DNA from: Pohlia nutans
Taxonomy: Eukaryota; Streptophyta; Bryopsida; Bryales; Mniaceae
Reading direction: 5' to 3'
DNA: 64,000 nt
NCBI GenBank assembly: GCA_022496805.1
Contig: CM040104.1
Location: 6,609,650-6,673,649, forward strand
Under the pieces are notes generated by a model, which did not search any database, had not been told where the DNA came from, and worked only from the letters and a program-made list of their open reading frames with translations. Both the position numbers and the translations under genes were made by a program. Below, piece after piece: positions 24,632 to 35,890 of the stretch (its first letter is position 1; every line of letters starts with the position of its first letter).

Positions 24632-24953
24632 TTTTCCCGATAGATCAAACAAATTCTCCGGGACGATATTAGGGTTTAGGGTTTTACAAACGAGGTACTA
24701 GACGGATGAGCGGCGCCCAGTCAGGTCATTTTTCATCCATTCCTTTTCATCTGAACTATCGCATGTGAGATTGTACCGGGGGCGCTATCGGTATATGGTC
24801 CTCTATAGTAGACGGAGTGAAATTTATTTTGTATTTTATATTTTTTCTAACATGTACACTAATTTGTCATGTGACAATGATTCCCAAAAGGAAAACTATT
24901 TCAATTTTAGTCAAATTAGTGTAGGTTGAAATATTTATTAAATTCTCCACATA

Positions 24954-25300
24954 CAAGAGTTATCCATAAAGTTGATCAAAATTTGAAGAAGATACCACGA
25001 ATTTTGCTTTATTATACTCTTATTTGTTCACTCCTAATTTAGGTATGAAAGATCTTAGTGGTTTATCATTATTAGGTGTGTAAGAGCTTGGTGGTCTTTA
25101 AAAGTTTTTTAGTTTCTTTCTTGGTGCTAAAAAACTTTTGAAGACCACCAAGCTCTTACACAACTTTTACTCGTTTAATAATGATAAACCACCAAGATCT
25201 TCCACACCTTTTAACTATTTGGAGTGAAAAAATAAGAGTATAATAAAGCAAAATTCTTTGAAGATTCTTCAAATTCGAGGTGATTTTACGAATAACTCTT
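24954..25300. repeat. Large near-perfect hairpin (fold-back, ~345 bp)
   Basis: The left arm (24954 to about 25111) and right arm (about 25133–25300) are reverse complements with small differences; both carry phrases such as 'aagagcttggtggtctt' and 'ttgctttattatactctta'. The loop is only about 20 bp. A single-arm copy of the unit occurs at about 3876–4070. Confidence 0.8.
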
Positions 25301-26126
25301 CAATCAAAAATTGACAAATTCGTCAAAATTTGGAAATTTCTACATATATTTTTTTTTCCAAATTTCGAAGAATTTGTCCATTTTGGTTGACTAAAATTCA
25401 TTTAAAAATAATTAAAGAAGATTCACACCTAGATGACATGAATTCCTTTAGTTCAAGTTCAAAATTTTAATTGAATAAATTTGTTTTCATATTTTTATGC
25501 TTTGTGATTAAAAATGCCAAAATCCAACATTTGCAGGCATTGTAGTACAAATCAAATAATATTTTTAATCCTTCAAAGTAATCATTTCAAATAAAACATA
25601 TTTACGTGTATTATATATTAAATCTGGGACCAAAATGACGTCATTTAATATATTTTTTAAATGTTTTGGATGTATTTAAATAGTTAGGACAAATTGTGAT
25701 TTTTGTACAAAAAGTCTCACTTAAAATCTTCAAAATGCTTCAATTTTGACGTGAAGTTTTTCTTATGTACTTTATAAGTGTAGGATATCAAAATTACATC
25801 TAGTTAATTATTTTTTTTATTTTGGTTTAAAGAAGGACTCAGTCAAAAATGCTATGGGTCCAAAGCTAGTATATTTAAAGAGAAAAAAGGAACACGAATA
25901 CCGAACATAGATAAGGCCCACTACCCGATGCCAAAATCATATATAATTTGAACTCTAGATAACAAAATTTTAGAAACTAGTTTTAAGATTATAAAAAAAC
26001 ATTTTTTTTTCAGAAAACAAATGGCAAACCAACAAGTGAGGTACGGTGATATTGCCCTGTCCCTTGTACAATGGCGTTGGAAAACAAACATTGCTGCATA
26101 GGGCAGTAGCCATGATAGAGGCTACA
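25301..26126. other. Intergenic, no gene seen
   Basis: Very AT-rich, stops in all frames; nothing recognised. Confidence 0.5.
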
Positions 26127-27044
26127 TTAACCCCTAAATTTTTGAGCGATCATATTCTGGTCGTTCCACTTTTTGGGCAGCCTCCAGGGACCTCATATTT
26201 TAAAAAAATTCAATGAAAATTTCAGTGTAGCTTCCAAAAACTACACTCTACATGTCGCACTTCGTTTCATGTCATTCCGATAAGTATTGCAAAAGTTATA
26301 AGCATTTGAAGTTTTTGAAGCGAGATCGGGCAGCAAGATTTTTTTTATTTTTTACTCTTTTTCAAAATTTCTTTTTTGATTCATGATTGGTTGATCTTTA
26401 TCTACAAATGAAGCTTTAAATGTACCCATTTTGAGCAATAGGATAAAAGTTATGAGGAGATATGTTTTTTGGGCAGTTTGGACAAAAAAAACTTTGAAGC
26501 TCATTTCTAAACTCAATTTTCAATATTTTTTAATGAAATAAAAGGCACTAGGTGAAGATTTCCAAGTACAACATTCTCACCGTTAAGATTGACATTTTAC
26601 AATTCCATGTCAAACTTATTAATGATTTTCTTTTTCCTTTCACTTTGTACCCACTTCTAGTAATTGTTTTATGAAAAAATTAATATGAGCTTTTTTCTTA
26701 CAAGATTTTATATTTGAAGACTTAACTCAATTGTTAACATGGCCTTGCCATTCAATGAATTTCTAACCCATTCAAAAAAAAGATATTAATTTCTAAAGTT
26801 CAAATTTGTCACCGGATTGAACCCCAAAAAATCTTCTTTTGCAACTTTGATCCTTATAATCTAAGAATCTTATGGTCATTTTGCTCTCAAATTTTGTGCT
26901 CACATGAAAATTCAAGTTGGGTATTAGATCTTACGGTTAAATGATGAAAAAACTAAGAAACATATGATTTCTTCTGCAACTTCCAAATGCTGCATTTTTC
27001 ATGGTTTTTTTGTGAGAATACGGTCCTGGTCCTTTAGGGGTTAA
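26127..27044. mobile_element. TTAA-flanked element (~915 bp)
   Basis: Starts TTAACCCCTAAATTTTTGAG and ends GGTCCTTTAGGGGTTAA. Both ends follow the TTAA–CCCC rule. No coding frame inside. The inside is unlike families A–C, and the two ends match only for about 10 bp, so it may be two nested elements. Confidence 0.6.
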
Positions 27045-28323
27045 CTCTTGCATTGTTATCCCATGTTGGTAGCATTGTGATAGAAATACTTTGAACATCT
27101 ACAATTCTAGTTATTTTATGAGGAAACGGATAAATTCTCCTTATCGCCATCCTTAGTGTAGAATTGGTACATGCAATTCCCTGTGATATTCCAAGGCCCT
27201 TCTTAGTGCACCACAATTGCTTCCTAGCATTGGCATTGGCATCTGACCCTTCTTGCTAGTAGGAACTCTACTTGACCTCCCTCTTCTTCTCAAACGTGTC
27301 CCAAAGAACCCTTGTGAAGTATGAATCAAGATTTGCCCTAAACCGTAGTAAGTCGCAACGGATGAATGATTTGCAACGGTTTTTTGTAGCAATGCCCAAA
27401 ACTTTCAAAATTACTCATAAAGAATGCCCAATTTTTTAAATTTTAAATCCTACGGATTTACATGAAATTTCGGACACATTAAAATAATTATTACGCATCC
27501 TTTTGTCCATGTTAGGGATAGACTACGGTAGTATGTTTGTGTAATTTTTGGATTACCTTAGAATGCACTTTAGAACTATTATTGGAGATGCTCTTATTGT
27601 ACAAAATTTCATTACAAATCAACCTAGTTTACCATATAACTCAATTCGTACAAGCATGTACCACAAGACGATTCCACCAGTGAAATTATTGTACCGGAGT
27701 CCGGCATGGACCAACCTAACTAATTAAATATGACTCTTAGGGCCGCTTTACATGCTACCCTAGGATCGTTTCCAATAAATCTAGACCAATCAAGAAATCG
27801 AAATGTCACAAGTTAGCATGGGGTATTCTACATGCAAGATAAGAGCCGAACTAGACTAAGGATAAAATTCAAGGAAAGACAAAACTTGACATGGGTGAGG
27901 TTGTAAAAATTAGTAGTATCAAGAATGGAAACCCAACTCTTCACCTTGGGCCCGTTGTCAAACTCAAATTCTTTATGAATTCTGGAATAATTTATCGTTC
28001 TTGGAGTGAGGTGAACCATTAAATAGAGTTAAAATCCAACGACCGATTTTCATGTGGCTTCTCTTCTCTACAATTTCCTTCTTCATTTTCATTGTAGCCT
28101 ATAGGAGTTGGTTTTTTTTTTGAATACACACGAATTGCTTTTCACATTGGTCTTTTTCTTTTGGAGGCACAACAAAGCTAACAAGTTTTTTTTGGCAACC
28201 CGTGGTCAAGGAGTTTCCATCTGGTGCACTGGTCATTTTTAGAAGTGAACAAACAGGACGGGTAAAATGACATGAACCAACCTAGTAAATGAATACGACC
28301 AATGATTTTAGCTACAAATAATC
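27045..28323. other. Intergenic, no gene seen
   Basis: Short frames on the minus strand at 27153–27392 and 27828–28019 have no recognisable motif. Otherwise featureless. Confidence 0.4.
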
Positions 28324-28333
28324 CAATTGCTAC

Positions 28334-28612
28334 CCCGACTCTAAATCCCTCCCCCAGACGTATATGCAAGCACTGTTCACCTATGGGGCCCATTTTCTGA
28401 AATTTCCATTTTGGGCCCTCAAGGGTCTTTTTTTGGCAATTTTTTTTTTCAAATTTGGAGCCTACGGCCCAAATTTGGTCCAAGGAGACCTCATTGGGAA
28501 TTTTAAACCCTTGGAAGAGGGGGTTATTTTTAAGGTGGGCCCTTACACGTTCAAAAGAGGGGGCAGTTTTTGTCCTCTTGCATTAACGTTCGGGGGGGAT
28601 TTAGAGTCTTTG
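28334..28612. mobile_element. Mutator-like MITE with 10-bp target duplication
   Basis: The ends contain ACTCTAAATCCC and GGGATTTAGAGT in inverted order. CAATTGCTAC occurs immediately outside both ends (28324–28333 and 28613–28622), a 10-bp perfect direct repeat, the size typical of Mutator elements. A diverged relative is at 58678–58940. Confidence 0.75.
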
Positions 28613-28879
28613 CAATTGCTACACTTGAAATACATTGGCTAATTTTAGTGAAAGTTTTTTGAAAATATGAAAGGAATAATAGACAAATACTTAGAAAATT
28701 TTAGGTGAGTAGCCAAATTTGCCTAAGTATCACCCAAGTATCACCCAAGTATCGTGAACAAAACCTGGAAGATTGAGAAAAAATTCACTGAATATGACCT
28801 TTACACGTAGGGTATGCACTGAACTGACATGATTGCAATTTCAAACTTCAAATTTCTGGGTTACCGTACCTGAGGTGGA

Positions 28880-29170
28880 CAGGCAGGGCGGGTAAACACA
28901 AAACCGGCGCCCAAAAACAGCGGTGTCAGCCCGCTTTCCAGAGCTCGGCGCGCCCTTCGTCACCAAAGCGGCCCGCCCTTCTTCACCACAGCGCGCGGCG
29001 CGGGCGGACAAACCAGCCCTCCTCACTTGCCTGGCCAATGCATTTGCAGCCTGTCTTACTTACACCCCATTAAAAATAGACCCCGGACATTGATTCTCAG
29101 AGTGCAATTCCAGCAGGACCGCCCGATTTGGCCTTGGCGAACCCCCCGGAACGCAGCGCTATCATGACGG
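28880..29170 (+). promoter_or_regulatory. GC-rich, CpG-rich putative promoter region
   Basis: A sharp GC-rich patch (GGCGCGCCC, GCGCGCGGCGCGGGCGG) in otherwise AT-rich DNA, upstream of the repeat-rich leader and the 641-codon gene at 30592. Promoter role is inferred from composition and position only. Confidence 0.4.
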
Positions 29171-29309
29171 TTGCGACATCCTGGAACAGGGTTCAAGCGA
29201 GATCAGGAGCACTTGGTGAGCCGGGATGGTAGTTGCTCACTTTTCTGTAAGTTAGGGCTGGACGGTCTGTTTGAGCTTTTGGTTTCATGGAGGTTATTGA
29301 GCCTTGCAT

Positions 29310-30130
29310 TATTAGCAATCAATCAGGTGATAAGGGAAGTGTTGGTGCGATTGCGTGCGTTCTATACATTGCCAGCATTTTCTTTTAGGCGAGTGTGTGA
29401 GAGGTTGAGCGCTTTTTCAATCGATAAATCAATCAGGTGATAAAAGAAGTGTTAATCAATCAGGTTTAGGCAATCAATCAGGTTTAGGCAATCAATCAGG
29501 TGATAAGAGAAGTGTTAATCAATCAGGTTTAGGTGATCAATCAGGTGATAATAGAAGTGTTGGTGCGATGAAGGAGTTTGGATGCGTTCTGTACATTGCC
29601 GGCATTTTTTTTTTAGGCGAGTATGTGAGAGGTTGAGCGTTTTTTTCGATCGACAAATGCAGTCGCAGGTTGGAGTTTAGTGGTTGTGGATTTAGCTGAA
29701 ACACCGAAGAAGTTTGTGAGCGGATTGAGGGATGGGAGGGAGGTGATTGAGGACAATGCAGTGGATGTGAGTGAGTGAAGGTTGGCTCAAAGGTAGTGTT
29801 TCGGTTGTGTTAGGGTTGATAAGAGAAAGCGTTGATTGTGTGGAGATGAGGGAGTTTGGATGTGTTGTGTGCATTTTCTTTTAGGCATTTTTTTAATTGA
29901 GTGTTGAGATGTAGAACGGATTTTTTGACAAATGCGATCACAGGTCGGAGGTTAGTAGAGTGCAATCCGGTGTGTGAGCGAGAAGTTTGTGAATGGTGGC
30001 GAAAGGATTGAGAGGTGCACGAGTGATTGATTTGAAGTATATGTGACAGAGGACAATGCAATTGGATGGGAGTGAGTGAGGGAAGGTTGGGTCAAAGGAT
30101 TGTGTCGAAGGACGACGATGCAATGGAGGC
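29310..30130. repeat. Nested tandem repeats in the leader of the 30592 gene
   Basis: At 29410–29560, AATCAATCAGGT(TTAGGC) and 'gataaNagaagtgtt' blocks alternate several times. A larger unit of about 270 bp is repeated with divergence: 'ggagtttggatg...cattttcttttaggc...gacaaatgc' at about 29336, 29555 and 29828, and 'gaagtttgtgaNNgg...gaggacaatgca' at about 29710 and 29980. Confidence 0.7.
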
Positions 30131-30563
30131 AGAAGTGATGAGCTGAGAGGGGACCGGATGTTTCAGACGATGGAATTTTCTTTGGACGACTGGCACTTGG
30201 CTGACTGGAACGTTTTAAAGCCAAATTCTGATTATCCGTAATGGCAGTTTGAGAGTTACGTGTTCTTTTGGCAAGGCGGACAGAAGCATTTTGGAGTTTA
30301 GTTGCAGGGCGCAATTTGGATTTTCTCGTTTACGGTTAACGATTGTAGAAATTTCGATTCCAAGAGATGGAATGTATGGCGAAGGTTTTTCAAGTATCCA
30401 TACTGAGGAGCTCTCTTCATTTTGCGGTATGTTTTATCACCCATGGGATTTACACATAGGGGATTTACAAGGATTACTTTCCAGCTGCAAAAACAAGTAT
30501 GGAAATGTTAATACGGCACGTTCATATCATCTAAACGCTATTTTCCACATGTAGGCCGGAATC

Positions 30564-30578
30564 ATGGGGGGCCTTTAG
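30564..30578 (+). promoter_or_regulatory. Minimal upstream open frame (ATG + 3 codons)
   Basis: ATG GGG GGC CTT TAG ends 13 bp before the ATG at 30592. If it is in the mature leader it could lower translation of the main frame; whether it is transcribed is unknown. Confidence 0.35.
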
Positions 30579-30591
30579 TTTGAGTTTTCTT

Positions 30592-32517
30592 ATGAAGGAT
30601 TGGCAGCAGCTATTCCTGCCATTTCCTTCCTCAGTAGCCGAAGTGAGGATTGCCAATGAGGCGAGAAATGGAGTATGTGCGCTGGCAATTGGATCATTGG
30701 CTAGCGCAAATTTATGGGAGAGACTGGTTGATCTTTACAGAGACAAAGAAGATTGCTCATTATGGAAGCGTGGCGCATTTCTCGTGCTGGTATTGGCATT
30801 TATGCCAATTCTGTTTCCCTTAGTTTTGTTCTTGAGCTTCGTCGGGTTCATTTGCGTAGTTCCTCTTCTCTGCGGAGCCGCCACTTATTATCTCTTCTTC
30901 CGTAAATTATCTCTTCCCTTAAGCATCACCGAATTCATTTATCCTTCCAATTGCCCATCCGAAGGTCTTGTTGCAGGCTCACAGTCTGGTGAAGAGGTTG
31001 AAAGTATGCAAGATAGATTTTTACTAAAGCCTTCCTCCATTGGCGAAGGAGTTGCCGAGGAAGTCCCACGAAGAACGTCCGATGCTAAGACCATTTTGCT
31101 TCTGGAATGTGAACTTCTTGGGAATGAGAGAGTTGAAGAAGACAAACGTGAGTATCAGCATACAAAGCTCATGGAAGTTTATGGAAAACATCCAAATGGC
31201 GAACTTGTGTTTAGTGAACACACTGCACATCTTGCTTCCACTAGTGAATCTTCAGAGACACCAGAGTATTTTCGTCGGTATGCTCATGATGGGAAAGATT
31301 GTCGAGTAGGAAACAGGATATTAACGGGAAATACCAAGGTGATGACTGGAGGAACACCTTGCTCACGTATGCACAAGATAGGCGAAGAAGTCGAGGACTG
31401 GGCTGATTCCAATGTGGCACGAACCTTGAATTTATCGACAATGTCAAGTGCAGAAGTTCTCAATTGCAAGCCTATTGATGAGAGGGACACAAATTCCATG
31501 GACGAATCGCCTCCAGAACTCTCGTCATGCATATCAGAGGAGTTTATTGAAGCATTAGTGAAATCTACTTCCACGTTGTTCTCAGATTCAACACTCACAA
31601 CCTCTGAAGACATAGCTCGTGCAGATTCTCATATGGTTCATCCAAAGTATTGGAGAGACGAAGTCGAGTACACTGAATTGTCATCCCAATTTGCGAAGGT
31701 GGCATGCGTTGAAAATCTGGAGTGCGCCCAAGCAGAAGACGTGTTCTCGGCGTCACAAACCTCAAATTATGGACAATACAAGGAGAATATGGTTGAGGGC
31801 GAAAATGGAAGAATTGATCCATCCCTTTCATCGTTGTTCACGCATCAGAGGCGACTTAGCTTCAGCAATGCCCTCACAGATGAAAAATTGGTGAGTCCAG
31901 GATGTTGTTTCCCAAGTGAAAAACTCAATCACTTTATGTCCCCGCAACAGTCCGTCAGCTCTTCTTTCTGCTTGGACTACTCACGGTCGTCAGGATCTTC
32001 TGAGCAAGGTTTTGAATTCCGATCAACTCAAGGGGCTTCGTACGAGGAATCTCAAGGCGTATATACTGCTTCAAGTACCGCACCAGATGAAGAATCTGAG
32101 AAGAATTTGGAGCCTGCTGGAGCCGTGTCGGATTCAGCTTTTTTCCCAACTCCCGATCAACTGACAGAAGATTGGAAAACACGAAGAGAGCGCTGGGAGG
32201 AGGAGTCCACACCGGGAAGATTGGTACCCCTCTCTCCCTACATGGAAGCTCATTTTGTGGAGGCGCGCTCTATTTGCAATCCATTGTTTGAGTTTTCAAC
32301 TGCATCACCGCCACTCAAAAAGCTCAAAGTGACTCAAGATATCTCCAACTCGCCTTCACCCCACACTCGTTTCAGCAAACGACACTTGGCTCAAGTTCCT
32401 GAGAGTCCAAGGACACATGTTGGGTCATCAGGTTCCATACCCTCTCCACATCCATTCAGGATTCAAAAACGCAAGAGTGGCATGAACCGTCTTGATAGTG
32501 ATCATGTCTTTAATTGA
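30592..32517 (+). CDS. Membrane-anchored Ser-rich protein of unknown family (641 aa)
   Basis: I do not recognise it. A single long open frame is the best evidence; the ATG at 30592 is the first in frame (the frame extends to 30580 but only with TTG). Residues 1–60 are mixed; 61–103 form a strongly hydrophobic stretch (AFLVLVLAFMPILFPLVLF then VGFICVVPLLCG) long enough for two membrane helices in a hairpin. From about 110 the protein is hydrophilic, rich in Ser, Glu and Thr, and looks disordered, with an SP-rich basic tail (SPSPHTRFSKRH, SIPSPHPFRIQKRK) that could hold phosphosites. No catalytic motif seen. It follows a GC-rich promoter-like patch and a repeat-rich leader. The C-terminal 26 bp overlap another frame (see 32630). 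Confidence 0.7.
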   Translation: MKDWQQLFLPFPSSVAEVRIANEARNGVCALAIGSLASANLWERLVDLYRDKEDCSLWKRGAFLVLVLAFMPILFPLVLFLSFVGFICVVPLLCGAATYYLFFRKLSLPLSITEFIYPSNCPSEGLVAGSQSGEEVESMQDRFLLKPSSIGEGVAEEVPRRTSDAKTILLLECELLGNERVEEDKREYQHTKLMEVYGKHPNGELVFSEHTAHLASTSESSETPEYFRRYAHDGKDCRVGNRILTGNTKVMTGGTPCSRMHKIGEEVEDWADSNVARTLNLSTMSSAEVLNCKPIDERDTNSMDESPPELSSCISEEFIEALVKSTSTLFSDSTLTTSEDIARADSHMVHPKYWRDEVEYTELSSQFAKVACVENLECAQAEDVFSASQTSNYGQYKENMVEGENGRIDPSLSSLFTHQRRLSFSNALTDEKLVSPGCCFPSEKLNHFMSPQQSVSSSFCLDYSRSSGSSEQGFEFRSTQGASYEESQGVYTASSTAPDEESEKNLEPAGAVSDSAFFPTPDQLTEDWKTRRERWEEESTPGRLVPLSPYMEAHFVEARSICNPLFEFSTASPPLKKLKVTQDISNSPSPHTRFSKRHLAQVPESPRTHVGSSGSIPSPHPFRIQKRKSGMNRLDSDHVFN

Positions 32518-32629
32518 TCTGTCAACCATTACGGCCGATCTTACTAGATCTGCTTCGTTTACAGAGCGCGTGGAGCCCTGTTTCGGTGAATTTGAAGGCC
32601 TACTAGGGTATTGGCGGAGGAGGGACAAA

Positions 32630-32896
32630 ATGGCTGAATCATCTGCAAGGCAACATTCGACATCGCCTGCAGAGCTTGCGCACAAGATACGAGAGGAGAT
32701 TGACGCAATTCAAGCAACAATCGGTCAGGAAATTCCACCCCAATATGATTTGTGGAAAGATGTGGAGGTTCTGAGTCAGATTGTAGGTATGAAGCTTCCT
32801 TACATGGGAGACATGTCAAACATTAGCAAAGCTAGGCAGGGAGTAGATCTTCTGAAACTTGCAGTCCGTATTAACAGTTGCGATTTTGTATACTAA
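32630..32896 (+). CDS. Possible small protein (88 aa), unknown
   Basis: ATG at 32630 after ACAAA opens a frame of 88 codons, ending TAA at 32896. The composition is protein-like (AELAHKIREEIDAIQATIG, then PPQYDLWKDVEVLSQIVGMKLPY in two pieces) with a probable amphipathic helix; no motif recognised. The same frame is open back to 32492, overlapping the end of the 641-codon gene, so it could also be an alternative or downstream exon of that gene. Could equally be 3' UTR with a chance frame. Confidence 0.35.
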   Translation: MAESSARQHSTSPAELAHKIREEIDAIQATIGQEIPPQYDLWKDVEVLSQIVGMKLPYMGDMSNISKARQGVDLLKLAVRINSCDFVY

Positions 32897-33150
32897 ATTA
32901 ACTTTCATAGTAGGATTAATTTTGTAGAGTACTGTACTGGTGAAGCATACTTAGTTGTTTCTGCATGTATCATAGTGAGACCTCTGTCACGGATGATCAG
33001 TTCATTATCACAATCACTTTAGACCCGTCAGTGTGTTGCACTTTAGGTGAGGGAAAGCATTCACAATTGTAACTGACAATTTTTTTCACTTCGTTCAAAT
33101 CTGCGTGAACCTTTTATATTCTAAATATAGAACATTTGAAAAACACTACA

Positions 33151-33275
33151 TTGATATCCAATGAGGCCTACAGTACTTGCATGTATTCTGAATGATATCC
33201 AACGAGGTCTCATTACTTGCATGTATTCTGAATGATATCCAATGAGGTCTCATTACTTGCATGTATTCTGAATTT
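33151..33275. repeat. Tandem repeat, three units of ~41 bp
   Basis: 'gatatccaaNgaggtctcat' followed by 'tacttgcatgtattctgaat' three times, the first unit diverged. Confidence 0.85.
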
Positions 33276-33362
33276 TGAGCAGTAATTGGATTTCTAATTC
33301 AATACACGCATACAGAGTATTCATTTCATTGGTATTTAAACTTTACTTTATACTCACATTTT

Positions 33363-33937
33363 TTAACCCCTAAACGTCCAGCTGTCCAGAAAGTGGACGA
33401 TGTATAGAATCAAACACATTTTTCTCATCCATCATTGACTTTGTCAGCTTGGATTTTTTACTATATATTTATGGGAATTAGCTTCATGCATGTGTGATCC
33501 GATTAGAAAGGGGATGATTTGTGAAATTTTTATGCCTCATTTCATGTTGTAGCGATTCACCCAAAATTTCGAAGATTTCAGTGTAAAAGTGCTCTTGAAA
33601 AAGTCAACTCATAAATTTAAGCAACCAAAAAATCTCCAAAAATCACTACACTTAGAGCATTACATTTCAACAAATCACAACAATTTTTCATCCACAAATT
33701 GTCAATGTCTTATTCATAATCCAATTACAAAAGAATTTTGAATTTCAAGTTTCAAATTTTATACAAAAATATCGGTGATAGCAATCATAGATCTAACGGT
33801 ATGGATAGAATAAAAAATTCATAATGTACAACTTTTATTTATACATCAAGTGCAAGATATCCCTCTGGGTTGCATTTTATGATGCATCTTTGCAAAACTA
33901 CCAAATTTGGAGTGGAGTGAGGATGTTTAGGGGTTAA
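33363..33937. mobile_element. TTAA-type MITE, family B (575 bp)
   Basis: Starts TTAACCCCTAAACGTCCAGC and ends GGATGTTTAGGGGTTAA. Inside aligns with 16544–17109 and with the reverse complement of 43731–44307. No coding frame. Confidence 0.85.
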
Positions 33938-34635
33938 TATAGGGCTCTCATTTTTTTTGATGAAATGAATTGTTTTATTTGTTTTTGGCATACGAGGTTA
34001 ATACTTATCAAAAAAATCAGTTAGATTTTCTATAAATTTTTCTGTGCCAAAAGTTGCTACTAAGGTATGGTAATAGAATTATCTTATAAGTCATGAAATG
34101 TTCGTTGGCCTTCTTTTGGCTTCTCTTTGGAATTTTTTTCTAAATTTAATTGAATTCTTATCCGACTTGTTTTTTTGGAATGAAAACATGCCTTAATTGC
34201 ATCATAATGTTCTTCAACGCCCCTATTGTTCACCTCTGAATCTCAAGTATTTCTCAAGAGATTGGAGGAATGATAGAAATTTTTCTCTAACTTTAGCTGG
34301 GCCAAGCAAAGAATGTTGGGGAGTTGAATTATTTTATTAGTAGTTTCTCTATAGTGGTACTACAATGTAAAGGGTGTGGCCCAACAAGGGCAGAAGAACA
34401 TTATGTGCAATCTAATCACACTAACCTTGTTATTTTCTATAATTGAATTATGGTCCTACCTTTGTAACTCCAAGTTGTATAAAGGACTCATTGTTTTTCT
34501 TTTATCTCGAGAATCAATATGGTACTAAATTTCTTATTGACCCTTTGGACTTGTGATGTTAAGAAAATCACACAATTAATTTTCTTTTTCACAATTACAT
34601 TCAAATTTTGATTACACAAATTTAGAATTTAAACC
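33938..34635. other. Intergenic, no gene seen
   Basis: AT-rich, no frame of note. Confidence 0.45.
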
Positions 34636-35130
34636 TTAATCCCTAAAGGTCAAATTGGCTCAAATTACTTCAAGTTGTTTTTATATGTAGGTAATTTTTT
34701 GTTAATGTGTACTAATTGAACAATATTTTGACCATGTAGATTTACAAAAAATAATTGCACAAATTTTCTCAAAATTGTGGAATGAAACTATTATAGTCAG
34801 TTTTTTTTCTTTAAAAGTGTTCTACGAGAGAATTTTTCCAATGTAAGTGGAAATCAACTTTGGAAAAATCACCCTATATAGTATTTTGAATTTCAAACCT
34901 CTTTCCAAAAAAATTAGTTTTGAAATGTCAAAATTTAATTTGTAATATATATACATATACATATAGATTTATTGGTGATGATGTTTGCACATTTACCCAT
35001 ATGAACATAATTTGTGCTTCTTAATTTGTGGTTCAAACTTTGTCACGAATTTTCTTTTTTGAGGATTATTTTATAACACATCTTTATATATCTTATAATT
35101 TTAAGGTGTCATGAGACCCTTAGGTGTTAA
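34636..35130. mobile_element. TTAA-flanked element (~495 bp)
   Basis: Starts TTAATCCCTAAAGGTC and ends GACCCTTAGGTGTTAA. The inside is not clearly related to families A–C. Confidence 0.6.
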
Positions 35131-35890
35131 GATAGAAATTAATGTGAAAGAAAAGAATTGTTAACTTTATTTCAAAGTGAAAATCCAATCAGTTCCGTAT
35201 AATTCAAAACAATTACATTCTAAACATGATAACACATTTAATATAAACATTAAAGACATACAATTATAGAATCATCTATTGGAAGTATAAATACTGGCAG
35301 GGCCTGAAGCCCTGAACATGCACATAAAATGGTGATAATGTTGTCAAACAAAACCTGATTTAAAGTAGCCTTCACACAACAGCTGCGTCCCCTTTTACAA
35401 GTTCCTTCGTGAGAAGAACTAAATGAGAAAATGACAAGCAAAAATGAAGGATCTGTCGAAGAAAGTGGCTAAGCTTACAGGTGTGGGGTCTCTTAGAAAA
35501 AGACTCCACTCACACCAGTCACAGAAAAAGGTTGTCCAAAGTTATTCTTTCTGTCGGTTGGCTTGATAAAGCATGTTAGTAACATGATGTTACAACAGCT
35601 TCCTCCACTTCCATTCTTCTACTACTAATATGGGAGACCAACCGCAAGCTTCAAGAGGCTCGTAAGCCAAAAGATGTAAAGATTTCTATTACTAATGTTG
35701 CACTGAGCTTGCTATCAGGGGGTACTTACGATCTGCTTCTGAGCAGAGTACACAGGGTCATAGCTCAAATTACAAAAACCATGAATACGGTACTCTAAAC
35801 AGAGCTGAAATTTAAAGTCTATTTTACAAATGCATCTATGCGACCTGCACCTCAAGAAACCAAAAGGTTCTGAAGTTAGATTCTTGGTAC
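35131..35890. other. 3' flank of the following minus-strand gene
   Basis: No coding frame; likely contains the 3' UTR of the gene at 35891–37381. Confidence 0.35.

Noticed and set aside
28841..29038. Minus-strand frame in the GC-rich patch
   Set aside because: Composition-driven Ala/Arg frame in CpG-rich DNA; no start context or homology signal.
28841..30560. A spliced gene on the plus strand through the 29–30 kb repeats
   Set aside because: The open stretches there are short and follow tandem repeats; only the frame from 30592 is convincing.
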